From Sideroxydans lithotrophicus ES-1 (GTDB lineage Bacteria > Pseudomonadota > Gammaproteobacteria > Burkholderiales > Gallionellaceae), in contig NC_013959.1 in assembly GCF_000025705.1 (NCBI RefSeq), forward strand, positions 983,063 to 1,047,062: 64,000 nt of DNA, in the 5' to 3' direction. The notes beneath the pieces were generated by a model that ran no database searches, had not been told where the DNA came from, and was given only the letters and a program-made list of their open reading frames with translations. The translations under genes were made by a program, and so were the position numbers. Within the stretch, counting starts at the first letter, position 1; each line of letters begins with the position of its first letter. Shown piece by piece: positions 27,946 through 37,139 of this stretch.

Positions 27946-28881
27946 ATGAGCCTGCTTTCCCTGATCGCCGCGTTGTTGCTGGAACAACTGCACCCGCTGT
28001 CGTCCCGTAAGTACCTGTATACCTGGCTTGCGGGCTATGTCGAGTTCTTCCAGCGCAATTTCAACGCAGGTCAGCATAGTCATGGCCGTATCGCCTGGTT
28101 ACTCGCCGTTATAGTGCCGGTGGTGCTGGTCACCTCGGTGCATTGCCTGCTGCTGAATGCCCATCCCATCTTTGCCTGGGCGTTCAGCGTGCTGGTGCTG
28201 TATCTCACCATGGGCTTTCGCCAGTTCAGTCATTACTACACCGATATCCACCAGGCCCTGCGCGAAAGGCAATTGGACAGGGCACGCGAGTTGCTCGGCG
28301 ACTGGCTGGGGAAATCCTGCAACGACTTGAGCCACGAAGAAGTTGCACGCGTCACCATCGAGCAGGCACTGCTTTGCACCCATCGCAACGTTTTCGGCGT
28401 GGTGTTCTGGTTCGTCATATTCATGATGCTGGGACTGGGGCCGATTGGCGCCATCCTGTATCGACTGGCGCTGTTCCTCAACAATCGCTGGGGGAATCAG
28501 GACGAGGCCGATTTCGGCAGTTTCGGTGAGTTCGCGCGGCAGGCCTACCACCTGATGGAATGGCTGCCGCTACGGCTCACCGCTGGTACCTTTGCCATCG
28601 TCGGCAACTTCGAGGACACCGCCTACTGCTGGCGTACCCAGGCTGACAGCTGGCCAGACCCGGAAGCGGGCATCATCCTTTCCAGCGGTGCAGGGGCGCT
28701 TGGTGTGAAACTGGGCCAGACCATCCTGCAGGATCAGCAGCCAGTTTTCCGTCCGGAGCTCGGCATCGGCGACGAGGCCGACACGGACTTCATGCAAAGT
28801 GCCATCGGCCTGGTCTGGCGTGCCCTGGTGTTCTGGCTGTTCATGCTGTTGCTGCTGACGGTGGCCAATCTGCTGGGGTGA
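27946..28881 (+). CDS. CobD/CbiB-AmpE-like integral membrane protein
   Basis: 311 residues, with hydrophobic helices around 1-15, 48-90 and 145-170 and a C-terminal one (ALVFWLFMLLLLTVANLLG). Family features include RQFSHYYTDIHQAL, LGLGPIGAILYRL and EWLPLRLTAGTFAIVGNF. Betaproteobacterial members are usually labelled CobD/CbiB family or AmpE-like. No cobalamin genes are nearby, so adenosylcobinamide-phosphate synthesis is not supported by context; a signalling-modulator role like AmpE is as likely. Confidence 0.8.
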   Translation: MSLLSLIAALLLEQLHPLSSRKYLYTWLAGYVEFFQRNFNAGQHSHGRIAWLLAVIVPVVLVTSVHCLLLNAHPIFAWAFSVLVLYLTMGFRQFSHYYTDIHQALRERQLDRARELLGDWLGKSCNDLSHEEVARVTIEQALLCTHRNVFGVVFWFVIFMMLGLGPIGAILYRLALFLNNRWGNQDEADFGSFGEFARQAYHLMEWLPLRLTAGTFAIVGNFEDTAYCWRTQADSWPDPEAGIILSSGAGALGVKLGQTILQDQQPVFRPELGIGDEADTDFMQSAIGLVWRALVFWLFMLLLLTVANLLG

Positions 28882-28893
28882 CGGCACCGAAGG

Positions 28894-30411
28894 TCAGGAA
28901 TCGCCGGCGATTCTTGGATTGCGCTTGTGAGTGGCCGTCAAGCTGGACAGCATTTCCGTATGCACGTCTTGTATCTGGTCCCATGAGAAACGCCATTCCC
29001 AGTTGCCCCATATCGTTCCCGGAAAATTCATCCGATGGCTGCTGTCCAGTCCGAGCACGTCCTGCAGCGGGAAGATCACGGTATTGGCGGCGGAATCAGC
29101 AAGTGCATCCATCATGTCCCGGTTGATCTCCCTGCCTTCGCTGTGCAGGTAAAATTTCGCGAAGCTCTTCTCGTGATCCTTGGCCGAGTTCCACCATCCC
29201 AGAGTGGTGTCATTGTCGTGCGTCCCGGTGTAGGCGACGGAATTGGCTGTGTAGTGGTGGGGCAGGAAATAATTGCTGTCGTTGTCGCCAAATGCAAACT
29301 GCAGGATACGCATGCCGGGAAGGTTGAACTTGTCCCGCAACTCGATGACTTCGGGCGTGATCAGCCCCAGGTCTTCGGCAATGATGGGCAGGTTCCCGAA
29401 AGCTTGCTGAAAAGCCTCAAACAGTTTTTCTCCGGGGCCCAGCACCCATTCCCCGTTGATGGCGTTGGCAGCACCGGCCGGAGTCGCCCAGTAATTCACG
29501 AAGCCGCGGAAATGGTCGATGCGGACCAGGTCGAACAGGCGGAAGGCATGTGACAAGCGCTCGATCCACCAGGTGTAGCCGGTTTGTTCATGGATATCCC
29601 AGCGGTACAGCGGATTGCCCCACAATTGTCCTGTCTCGCTGAAGTAATCCGGCGGCACTCCTGCCACCACGATCGGACGCCCGCTCGCATCAAGCTCGAA
29701 CAGATCCTGATGCTCCCATACGTCGGCACTCTGATAGGACACGAATATGGGGACGTCCCCGATGATGCGGATGCCACGATCATTCGCATAATTCTTCAGT
29801 AGCAGCCACTGCCGGTAGAAGCACCACTGGCAGAATTTGCAGAAGTCGACTTCGTCTGCGTAGCGCTGCTTGGCATCCGCAAGTGCACCCGGTTCGCGCC
29901 TGACGAGCAGCTCTGGCCAATGATCCCATTCCTTGAATTGCTCGTGGTGTTCTATTGCTTTGAACAGCGCAAAATCGTCCAGCCAGTGTTTCTCCGATTC
30001 GCAGAAAGCCTGGTATTCGGAGCGACGGGTGTCATCGGTTCTGGAAAAGAAACGTTGTGCCGCGAGTTGCAATCGTTGCAGTCGATAAGGTTTGACCAGA
30101 TCGAAATTTGCCCGGTCCGATTTGAATCCCGGATCCGGGATCAATTCCTGAGGATCGAGCCAGCCCTGCTTTGCCAGCTCCTCCAGATCGATCAGCAGGG
30201 GATTCCCTGCGAATGCCGAACAGCTTGTATAGGGGGAATTGGAAGAGCCGACTTCTCCAAGAGGGAGCATCTGCCAGTAAGTCTGACCTGCGCTGACCAG
30301 CCAATCGACGAATCGATATGCATTTGCACCAATATCGCCTGAGCCGAACTGTCCAGGCAGCGATGTGGGATGAAGCAGGATTCCGCTTGCTCGTATAGCA
30401 ATCATGTTCAT
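28894..30411 (-). CDS. malQ: 4-alpha-glucanotransferase (amylomaltase, GH77)
   Basis: Transfers alpha-1,4-glucan chains in glycogen or maltodextrin metabolism. About 505 residues; GH77 markers are SGILLHPTSLPGQFGSGD, SSNSPYTSCSAFAGNPLLI, the nucleophile region LVRIDHFRGF, PIIAEDLG and YTGTHDNDT. The start could be ATG at 30411 or 30405; none has a clear ribosome binding site. It is isolated and convergent with the CobD-like gene. The 262-265 bases between it and the next gene contain no ORF or RNA that I recognise. Confidence 0.96.
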   Translation of the reverse strand: MNMIAIRASGILLHPTSLPGQFGSGDIGANAYRFVDWLVSAGQTYWQMLPLGEVGSSNSPYTSCSAFAGNPLLIDLEELAKQGWLDPQELIPDPGFKSDRANFDLVKPYRLQRLQLAAQRFFSRTDDTRRSEYQAFCESEKHWLDDFALFKAIEHHEQFKEWDHWPELLVRREPGALADAKQRYADEVDFCKFCQWCFYRQWLLLKNYANDRGIRIIGDVPIFVSYQSADVWEHQDLFELDASGRPIVVAGVPPDYFSETGQLWGNPLYRWDIHEQTGYTWWIERLSHAFRLFDLVRIDHFRGFVNYWATPAGAANAINGEWVLGPGEKLFEAFQQAFGNLPIIAEDLGLITPEVIELRDKFNLPGMRILQFAFGDNDSNYFLPHHYTANSVAYTGTHDNDTTLGWWNSAKDHEKSFAKFYLHSEGREINRDMMDALADSAANTVIFPLQDVLGLDSSHRMNFPGTIWGNWEWRFSWDQIQDVHTEMLSSLTATHKRNPRIAGDS

Positions 30412-30676
30412 CACTCGATCATTTTTATGAATCCATGTGTATCGTACAAGCTATTGCCCGAGGATAAACGTAAAGTTGTCAGTCGCGCCAGTGAAAAAAA
30501 TCATCAAGGTGAAGTTTGATAAATACGCTTTGGTATAAGCGGTGTGCGTCCATGATAAAACACGACCCATAAAGAAACTGTTAAAGACCATCGTTATTTG
30601 CTGCCTGCCAGGTTGGCATTGACGTCATGAGTAGTTGATAGAATGGCTTTCAATTCATCACTTGAAGTCGACTTAA

Positions 30677-31933
30677 ATGACCAACTCGGCAAATTGCCAT
30701 GATCAGCAGCCCTTTATGGGGATGGCGGCACTTTCGCGCATGGCGATGTCCGGCGCGGACCTGTCCGCGCTGGTAAATGCAGCGGCACATGACCCGAACG
30801 ATGCGAACATGCTCATGGGCTTGTCGATCATATTTCAGCTCACGGGAAATCGCGAGATGGGCATGCAACTTCAAGGCAAGGCCCTGGGCATGCGGCAGCT
30901 CTATCATCTTGCTCCAGCCAGTGGCCGCTCCGAGATCCGGCTGCTCGCCATCTTGCAACCCGGCGACATGCTGGATAACACGCCTCTGGATTTCCTGCTG
31001 GAAGGATCGAACGTGGGCCTCGATCTGCTCTACGTGTCGCAGGAGCTGCCATTCCCCACGGTATTGCCCGAACACGATGCCATCATGGTTGGCATCGCCC
31101 AGTCAGACCAGAGCCAGTCTTTGCTGGAAAAGGTGGGGGAGCTTGTAAAGTCTTCGCCTTGCCCGGTGCTGAACAGCCCGGAAAGGATCGCCAGACTTGC
31201 GCGCGACAGCGTAAGTGCCATGCTGGGATCCGTTCCCGGGATGGAGGTACCTCGTACGGTCCGGATCGGCAGGCAGGATCTGCAACAGATACGATGCGAA
31301 GAAAGTTCGCTCTCCGCATTGTCCGGGGAGGTGGCCTATCCGGTCATCGTGCGTCCAATCAATTCGCATGGCGGACTCGGCCTGGCCAGGATCGCCGGCG
31401 ATGATGATCTCGGTGACTATCTGGATGCAAACCCCGATCAGGAATTCCATGTGGCCCCCTTCGTCGATTACCGCAGTGCGGATGGCCTGTATCGCAAGTG
31501 CCGTATCGCCCTGATCGGCGGGCAGCCATTCGCCTGCCATCTGGCCATATCGGAAGACTGGATGATCCATTACCGCAATGCCGGCATGTCGGAAAGCGAA
31601 ACAAAACGTGCCGAGGAAGAGCGCTTCATGCAGGATTTCGATGATGACTTTGGGGCCAGATACCGGCAGGCCTTCAAGGCCATGGATGAAATATTGGGAC
31701 TGGATTACCTTGTCGTCGATTGCGCAGAGACGCAGGATGGCCGCTTGCTGGTCTTTGAGGCGGACAACCTCGGCTTTGTTCATGCGCTGGACCCGGTAGA
31801 TGTCTTTCCATACAAACAAACGCAGATGCGCAAGGTGTTTGGCGCGTTCCAGAGCATGCTGAAAAACAAGGTGTCGGGGCTCAAGAGCGGCAATGATGCA
31901 TCGCCGCCGGATGAAACATCTAGTGCGCTGTGA
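30677..31933 (+). CDS. Uncharacterised ATP-grasp protein with helical N-terminus
   Basis: 418 residues. The first about 80 are helical and TPR-like (DPNDANMLMGLSIIFQLTGNREMGMQLQGKAL). Residues about 90-200 resemble a pre-ATP-grasp domain, and 220-380 an ATP-grasp fold: YPVIVRPINSHGGLGLARI in place of the usual lysine-bearing strand, EFHVAPFVDY, and a metal-binding LLVFEADN near the end. Carboxylate-amine ligases such as RimK or glutathione synthetase share this fold. The substrate cannot be inferred. Its 3' end overlaps convergent rsgA by 14 bases. Confidence 0.75.
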   Translation: MTNSANCHDQQPFMGMAALSRMAMSGADLSALVNAAAHDPNDANMLMGLSIIFQLTGNREMGMQLQGKALGMRQLYHLAPASGRSEIRLLAILQPGDMLDNTPLDFLLEGSNVGLDLLYVSQELPFPTVLPEHDAIMVGIAQSDQSQSLLEKVGELVKSSPCPVLNSPERIARLARDSVSAMLGSVPGMEVPRTVRIGRQDLQQIRCEESSLSALSGEVAYPVIVRPINSHGGLGLARIAGDDDLGDYLDANPDQEFHVAPFVDYRSADGLYRKCRIALIGGQPFACHLAISEDWMIHYRNAGMSESETKRAEEERFMQDFDDDFGARYRQAFKAMDEILGLDYLVVDCAETQDGRLLVFEADNLGFVHALDPVDVFPYKQTQMRKVFGAFQSMLKNKVSGLKSGNDASPPDETSSAL

Positions 31934-32783
31934 TCTGCTGGAAAAGTTTCAGGCGCCGTTCGTCTATCTTTCCTTCCGCCGTAGCCTTGCGTATCGCGCA
32001 GTCGGGTTCGTGCGAATGGCTGCAATTGGCGAAACGGCACGATCCCAGGTAGGGCAGGAATTCGGGGAAGCTTCTTTCCATCGCGGCAAAATCCAGGTGG
32101 TGCAGGCCAAACAGCTGCACGCCGGGGCAGTCGATCAGGTGGCTGTCGGCATTCAGGTGGTAGAGCCGCGCGTGTGTCGTGGTGTGCTTGCCTGAGTCGA
32201 GTACGGTGGAGATCTCGCGCGTGGCGGCGTGTGCGGCGGGGATGAGGGCGTTGACGAGTGTGGATTTGCCCATGCCGGATTGGCCCACCAGCACGCTGGT
32301 GTGCCCTTGCAGGAATGGCAGCAGCGAGGTCACGTCCTTCTTCGCGGATAGTTCCAGCACCTTGTAGCCGATCTTGCCATAGGGAGAGAGCTGCGCGCGT
32401 GCCGCGGCGATCTGGGGCAGGTCGCATTTGTTCAGCACGATCAGCGTTTCCAGCTTCTGCTCGTGCGCGGCGAGCAGGCAGCGCGCCAGCAATTCGTCGT
32501 TGAACGAGGGTTCGGTGGCGACGACGACGATGATCTGGGTGACGTTGGCGGCGATCAGCTTCTGTTTATAGGCGTCGGAGCGGTAGAGCAGGGTGCTGCG
32601 CGGCGCGATGCCGTTGATCACGCCCTGGTCGGTGCCGGTGCGTTCCACTTCGACCACATCGCCACAGGCGACTTCGCTCTTCTTGCCGCGCGGCACACAT
32701 TCGAGGATCTCGCCACCGGGCAATTCTGCCAGATAGTGCCGGCCATAGGCGGCGATGACTTGGCCGCGCAGTTTTTCGCTCAA
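31920..32783 (-). CDS. rsgA: Ribosome small subunit-dependent GTPase RsgA
   Basis: Circularly permuted GTPase that aids 30S maturation. 287 residues from TTG at 32783. No ATG is available, and the TTG shares bases with the stop of the pterin dehydratase gene (TTGA), so the two are coupled. An OB-fold is followed by the permuted G motifs in the order NKCD (G4), GQSGMGKSTLVNALI (G1) and DCPGVQLFGL (G3), then a zinc-binding segment CRFANCSHSHEPDC. All key residues are present. Confidence 0.96.
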   Translation of the reverse strand: MSEKLRGQVIAAYGRHYLAELPGGEILECVPRGKKSEVACGDVVEVERTGTDQGVINGIAPRSTLLYRSDAYKQKLIAANVTQIIVVVATEPSFNDELLARCLLAAHEQKLETLIVLNKCDLPQIAAARAQLSPYGKIGYKVLELSAKKDVTSLLPFLQGHTSVLVGQSGMGKSTLVNALIPAAHAATREISTVLDSGKHTTTHARLYHLNADSHLIDCPGVQLFGLHHLDFAAMERSFPEFLPYLGSCRFANCSHSHEPDCAIRKATAEGKIDERRLKLFQQITAH

Positions 32784-33121
32784 AGCTTGAACAGCGCGTC
32801 CACTTTTGCAGCGCAGATGAAGTCGTTCTCGGACAAGCCGCCGATGGCGTGGGTGGAATATTCGACGCGGCACTGGCTGTAGCCGACGCTCATGTCCGGA
32901 TGATGGTCTTCGCGGTGCGTCATCCAGGCCACGGCGTTGACGAAGGCCATCACCTGGTAATAGTTCTTGAACGAGAAGGTCTTGCCGATGCGGTTGTCGC
33001 TCAGTGTCCAGCCATCGAGCTGTTGCAGCAGTTCGCGCGATTCCTTCTCGCTCAGCGGTGGTACTCCGCCCTCGCAGGGCTTGCATTGTTTGTCGGTCAG
33101 GTTGCAGACATTGTCAGCCAT
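32780..33121 (-). CDS. Pterin-4a-carbinolamine dehydratase
   Basis: 113 residues. The catalytic motif region is THREDHHPDMSVGYSQCRVEYSTH (key residues EDHHPD). The enzyme dehydrates 4a-hydroxytetrahydrobiopterin during aromatic hydroxylase turnover; in organisms lacking phenylalanine hydroxylase it may have other pterin roles. The N-terminus has three cysteines (CNLTDKQCKPCEGG), a pattern often seen in bacterial members. It lies between a cytochrome c gene and rsgA in a tightly packed operon. Confidence 0.93.
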   Translation of the reverse strand: MADNVCNLTDKQCKPCEGGVPPLSEKESRELLQQLDGWTLSDNRIGKTFSFKNYYQVMAFVNAVAWMTHREDHHPDMSVGYSQCRVEYSTHAIGGLSENDFICAAKVDALFKL

Positions 33122-33131
33122 GTTAGCCTCC

Positions 33132-33437
33132 TTACTTGAAGTGGTAGTACTTCTGATTCAGATAGGCAGCCAGATCCAGTTTTTCCTGTGCGGGAAGGTT
33201 CTTGCCGATGGCGCCTGAACATTGCTCCATACGAGCTATGAGCATTTCGGCACTGTTCACGATGCGGTCCGGCCGGGTGAAGATGGCGTTTCCGTCACCG
33301 CCTACCTTGCCCTTGTGGCAACTGTTGCAGTCGTATTTTGTGAATAGGTTCTTGCCGTTTGTTGCGTCGCCCTTGGCGAACGGGTCGGCATGGGCGGTGC
33401 TGGCGGCGAGGATGAGCAGGAAAAGATATTTATTCAT
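33132..33437 (-). CDS. Small periplasmic class I cytochrome c
   Basis: 101-residue precursor with a signal peptide (MNKYLFLLILAASTAHA). One heme site CNSCH near residue 37 and a likely axial Met in ARMEQCSG near residue 70. Its ATG overlaps the protease gene stop by 4 bases. It resembles the small soluble cytochromes c of betaproteobacteria that shuttle electrons in the periplasm; the partner is not indicated by neighbours. Confidence 0.92.
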   Translation of the reverse strand: MNKYLFLLILAASTAHADPFAKGDATNGKNLFTKYDCNSCHKGKVGGDGNAIFTRPDRIVNSAEMLIARMEQCSGAIGKNLPAQEKLDLAAYLNQKYYHFK

Positions 33438-34690
33438 TTAAAGCCTCCTATTTTCTGCAGATGTGCGATACGTATCGGTGCTGGCGGGTGCGATTCGTAA
33501 AAAGTGGCGTACAGCGGATCGGGGGTCAGCGTCTTGGCATTGTCCTGATACAGTTTGACCAGCGCATTGACCAGTTCGTGCGCGTCGGTGTGGCTTGCTG
33601 CGTAAGCGTCGGCTTCGAATTCATGCTTGCGCGAATAGGCCGAGGCGATCGGGTGCAGCAAAAAGGTGAATACCGGCATCACCATGAAGAACAGCAGTAA
33701 TGCCAGCGCAGTCGATTGACCGGTGATGCCGAGTCCCTGGTAGAACCATTGGGCATGCAGCAACTGCGCGAGCAACCAGAGGAAACCCAGGCTGAGGGCA
33801 AAGGTGAAGGCGATGCGCTTGATCACGTGGCGATGCTTGAAATGCCCCAGTTCGTGCGCCAGCACGGCGTCGACCTCGTTCGCGGTGAGTCTTTCCAGCA
33901 GCGTGTCGAAGAACACGATGCGCTTGGTCTTGCCGAAGCCGGTGAAGTAGGCATTGCCGTGGGTGCTGCGTTTGCTTCCGTCCATCACGAACAGACCGCT
34001 GGCACTGAAACCGCATCTGTGGAGCAGCTCTTCGATGCGCGCTTTCTGTGCCTCGTCCTGCAGCGGTTCGAAGTCGTTGAACAGCGGCGCGATGTAAGTG
34101 GGATAGATGAACAGCAGCAACAGGTTGAACAGCACCCACACTCCCCACACATACAGCCACCACAGGTCGCCCATGCGTTCCATCAGCCACAGCACGCCGA
34201 ACAGTAACGGCAGGCCAAGCGCTGCGCCGAGCAACAGGCCCTTGAGCGCGTCGAGCAGGTAGAGCTTGAGCGTCATCTTGTTGAAACCGAAACGCACTTC
34301 GATGTTGAAAGTGCGGTAGAGGTCGAAGGGCGACTCGAGGATCGATTGCAGCATCAGCACAGAAACGATCAAGACGGTGCCCTGCATCAGGGTGCCGCTG
34401 AAAGCGCCTGTGACCCATGTGCTGAGCCACTGGATGCCGCCGCCGAGGGTGAAGCCAAGCAGCAATGCCGCTTCGAACAGGACTGTGAGCATGTCGAGGC
34501 GGATCAGGGCGCGGGTATAGTCGGCAGCCTTCTGGTGTGCGGCAAGGTCGACCTTTTCGTGGAAGGCGGCAGGCACCTCGGCACGATGCGCGGCGACATG
34601 GCCAAGCTGGCGGTAGGCCAGCCAGAATTTGATCACGACATTGGTGGCCAGGGCGGAAACAAACAGGGCGGTGAATTGGGTTGCGGTCAT
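33434..34690 (-). CDS. M48 family (Ste24-like) integral membrane metalloprotease
   Basis: 418 residues from MTATQFTALFVSAL; the longer frame upstream is not conserved. Several membrane helices surround the zinc site VLAHELGHFKHRH (HExxH), with the third ligand Glu in KHEFEADAYA. The architecture matches CAAX prenyl protease 1 (Ste24p) rather than the shorter HtpX. In bacteria lacking prenylated CAAX proteins it probably serves membrane-protein quality control. First gene of the four-gene leftward operon and divergent from orn. Confidence 0.93.
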   Translation of the reverse strand: MTATQFTALFVSALATNVVIKFWLAYRQLGHVAAHRAEVPAAFHEKVDLAAHQKAADYTRALIRLDMLTVLFEAALLLGFTLGGGIQWLSTWVTGAFSGTLMQGTVLIVSVLMLQSILESPFDLYRTFNIEVRFGFNKMTLKLYLLDALKGLLLGAALGLPLLFGVLWLMERMGDLWWLYVWGVWVLFNLLLLFIYPTYIAPLFNDFEPLQDEAQKARIEELLHRCGFSASGLFVMDGSKRSTHGNAYFTGFGKTKRIVFFDTLLERLTANEVDAVLAHELGHFKHRHVIKRIAFTFALSLGFLWLLAQLLHAQWFYQGLGITGQSTALALLLFFMVMPVFTFLLHPIASAYSRKHEFEADAYAASHTDAHELVNALVKLYQDNAKTLTPDPLYATFYESHPPAPIRIAHLQKIGGFK

Positions 34691-34759
34691 GGTCGTTGGA
34701 TTGAGTGGCGTGGCTGTGCGACAATGGGCCACACTTCTAACTGAGAACTACGGCGGATT

Positions 34760-35305
34760 ATGGCACAAAACCAAAACAACCTTGTCTGGATAGACATGGA
34801 GATGACAGGGCTTTTACCGGACACGGATCGCATCATCGAGGTGGCACTGGTGGTGACCGACAGCGAGCTGAATACCGTGGCCGAAGCGCCCGTGCTGGTG
34901 GTGCATCAGTCCGACAGCGTGCTCGACGGCATGGATAACTGGAACAAATCCACCCACGGCAAATCGGGCCTGATCGACAAGGTCAAGGCCTCGACGCTGG
35001 ATGATGCGATGGTGGAGGCGCAGATGCTGGCGTTCCTGCAGGAGCATGTGCCGACGCGCACTTCGCCGATGTGCGGGAATTCCATCTGCCAGGATCGCCG
35101 TTTCCTCGCGCGCTGGATGCCCAAGCTGGAGGATTACTTCCATTACCGCAATCTGGACGTGAGCACGCTCAAGGAACTGGCAAAACGCTGGAAGCCGGAA
35201 GTGGCGAACGGGATCAAGAAGCACGGCAAGCATGAAGCGCTGGCGGACATCTATGAGTCCATCGCCGAGATGAAGCATTACCGAGAGCACTTCATCAAGC
35301 TATAA
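34760..35305 (+). CDS. orn: Oligoribonuclease
   Basis: 181-residue DEDDh exonuclease that degrades short RNAs, including pGpG, the linear product of c-di-GMP breakdown. [10 protein letters not shown] holds the first acidic pair, and [18 protein letters not shown] and the C-terminal [18 protein letters not shown] carry the others. It directly precedes two c-di-GMP pathway genes (cyclase and PilZ receptor), a functionally sensible neighbourhood, though orn is essential housekeeping in any case. Confidence 0.98.
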   Translation: MAQNQNNLVWIDMEMTGLLPDTDRIIEVALVVTDSELNTVAEAPVLVVHQSDSVLDGMDNWNKSTHGKSGLIDKVKASTLDDAMVEAQMLAFLQEHVPTRTSPMCGNSICQDRRFLARWMPKLEDYFHYRNLDVSTLKELAKRWKPEVANGIKKHGKHEALADIYESIAEMKHYREHFIKL

Positions 35306-35347
35306 CAAAGTCCGGCAGGCATCGCCTGAACCGGATACGGGGGAGGG

Positions 35348-37042
35348 ATGAATATACTCATCAAAGGGTGGCGCGCACTGGGCGTGCAGGGCAAGCTGCA
35401 CATCCTGATCCAGGGTGTGCTGCTGATCCTGTTCTTCGTACTATTGGAGAATGCGACCGATCGCTTCGAGAGGCAGATCGAACACTCCGCTGAGGCGCGT
35501 GCCGAGGATACGGCAGACGGCCTCATCAACGGCATGAACATGCTGATGCTGACCGGGCAGATATCCAACCCGGAAAATCGCAAACTGCTGTTAAACAAGA
35601 TGTCGCAGTCGCACGGTGTGGCCGAGCTGCGCATCATCCTCGGCCGGGCCGTGGTCGAGCAGTTCGGCCCGGGCCTGCCAACGGAGGCGCCGATTGACGA
35701 CATGGATCGCGAGGTGCTGGATACCGGCAAGACCCTGTTTCGCAATATGACGGGCAAGGATGGCCGCCCGGCGCTGCGGGTGATGGTGCCGTTCATCGCC
35801 CGGAAGAATTTCCGCGGGACGAATTGCCTCATGTGCCACCATACGCCGGATGGCGGCGTCAACGGCGCGGCCAGCGTGACCATCGACCTTTCCGAAGAGG
35901 AGGCCCAGCTTGCCGAGATCAAGACCTGGCTGTGGATCGGGCTGGTCGTGCTGCAACTGGTACTGCTGGTCATCATCTCCCTGTTTGTGCGCATGGTCAT
36001 CGTGCGCAACATCACTCGTCCCATCAAGAACCTGCAGAATGCGATGGCGCATATCCAGACCGACATGGATCTGTCCAGGCGAGCGGATGTGGATGTGGAC
36101 AATCCTGATATTGGCGAGATGGCGCAGAATTTCAATCGTCTCGTTGAAAAGCTGGAACATGCCAACGAACGTCTGCAATTGTTCGTGAAGATGTTCAACA
36201 GCAGTGGAGAGGCGATCCTTATCACGGATGCGCAGCGCAAGATCATCGCGGTGAACCCGGCCTTCTACAGGATCACCGGATACGACGAGAAGGACGTGAT
36301 AGGCGAGAACCCGAAGATATTGAGTTCAGGGCGGCAGAGTGCGAAGTTCTATGAAGCCATGTGGCACTCGATCAACGAGACCGGTTTATGGCAGGGGGAG
36401 ATCTGGAACCGGCGCAAGAACGGCGAGTTCTATCCGGAGTGGCTTTCCATCGGTACGGTGAAGAATGCCCAGGGCGAGACCATCAATTACATCGCGTTGT
36501 TCTCTGACATCACCAAGCGCAAGGAGGCCGAGGCGCGCATCGAACATCTGGCACACTACGATTCGCTGACGCAATTGCCTAACCGGGCGCTGTTCGCGGA
36601 GCGATTGAAGCATGCACTGCTGGTTGCCCAGCGTAACAGGACGATGACGGCATTGCTTTTCCTCGATCTGGACAAGTTCAAGTTCGTGAACGATACGATG
36701 GGGCATCTGGCCGGGGATCTGCTGTTGCAGTCTGTCGCACTGCGCCTGAAGGCCTGCGTACGGGAGTCGGACACGATCTGCCGCCAGGGGGGCGATGAGT
36801 TCATGATCCTGCTTCCGGAGATAGGCGGTGCGGAAGATGCCGAGAAGGTCGCGCGCAAGATCGTCGATGCGATGACGGAACCACATCGCATCGAAGGCAG
36901 GGAGCTGACCATCACTTTCAGCATCGGTATCAGCATCAGCCCGGGCGATGCGGCGGACGATGAGGCCATGGTCAGGCACGCCGACGATGCCATGTATGCC
37001 GCCAAGGAAGGCGGCAGGAACAATTACAGGTTTTTTGCCTAG
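35348..37042 (+). CDS. Membrane diguanylate cyclase with periplasmic c-heme sensor
   Basis: 564 residues. TM1 about 17-36, then a periplasmic domain with a CxxCH heme attachment site C160-LM-C163-H164, TM2 about 194-220, HAMP about 216-270, PAS about 285-395 (SSGEAILITDAQRKIIAVNPAF) and a GGDEF domain with RQGGDEF and an RxxD inhibitory site (RESD). The periplasmic part resembles DUF3365/Tll0287-like heme sensors. It should make c-di-GMP in response to a redox state, oxygen, NO or similar heme ligand. A YcgR-type c-di-GMP receptor gene follows after 97 bases. Confidence 0.92.
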   Translation: MNILIKGWRALGVQGKLHILIQGVLLILFFVLLENATDRFERQIEHSAEARAEDTADGLINGMNMLMLTGQISNPENRKLLLNKMSQSHGVAELRIILGRAVVEQFGPGLPTEAPIDDMDREVLDTGKTLFRNMTGKDGRPALRVMVPFIARKNFRGTNCLMCHHTPDGGVNGAASVTIDLSEEEAQLAEIKTWLWIGLVVLQLVLLVIISLFVRMVIVRNITRPIKNLQNAMAHIQTDMDLSRRADVDVDNPDIGEMAQNFNRLVEKLEHANERLQLFVKMFNSSGEAILITDAQRKIIAVNPAFYRITGYDEKDVIGENPKILSSGRQSAKFYEAMWHSINETGLWQGEIWNRRKNGEFYPEWLSIGTVKNAQGETINYIALFSDITKRKEAEARIEHLAHYDSLTQLPNRALFAERLKHALLVAQRNRTMTALLFLDLDKFKFVNDTMGHLAGDLLLQSVALRLKACVRESDTICRQGGDEFMILLPEIGGAEDAEKVARKIVDAMTEPHRIEGRELTITFSIGISISPGDAADDEAMVRHADDAMYAAKEGGRNNYRFFA

Positions 37043-37139
37043 GATATTCGTCCGGAAAATGCAGAAGCCCAGAGCGTGGTTTGTACTGTTATGCAATACT
37101 GCACTTTGATGGAATCAGAAATTTGATCGGCCAGCGAAC

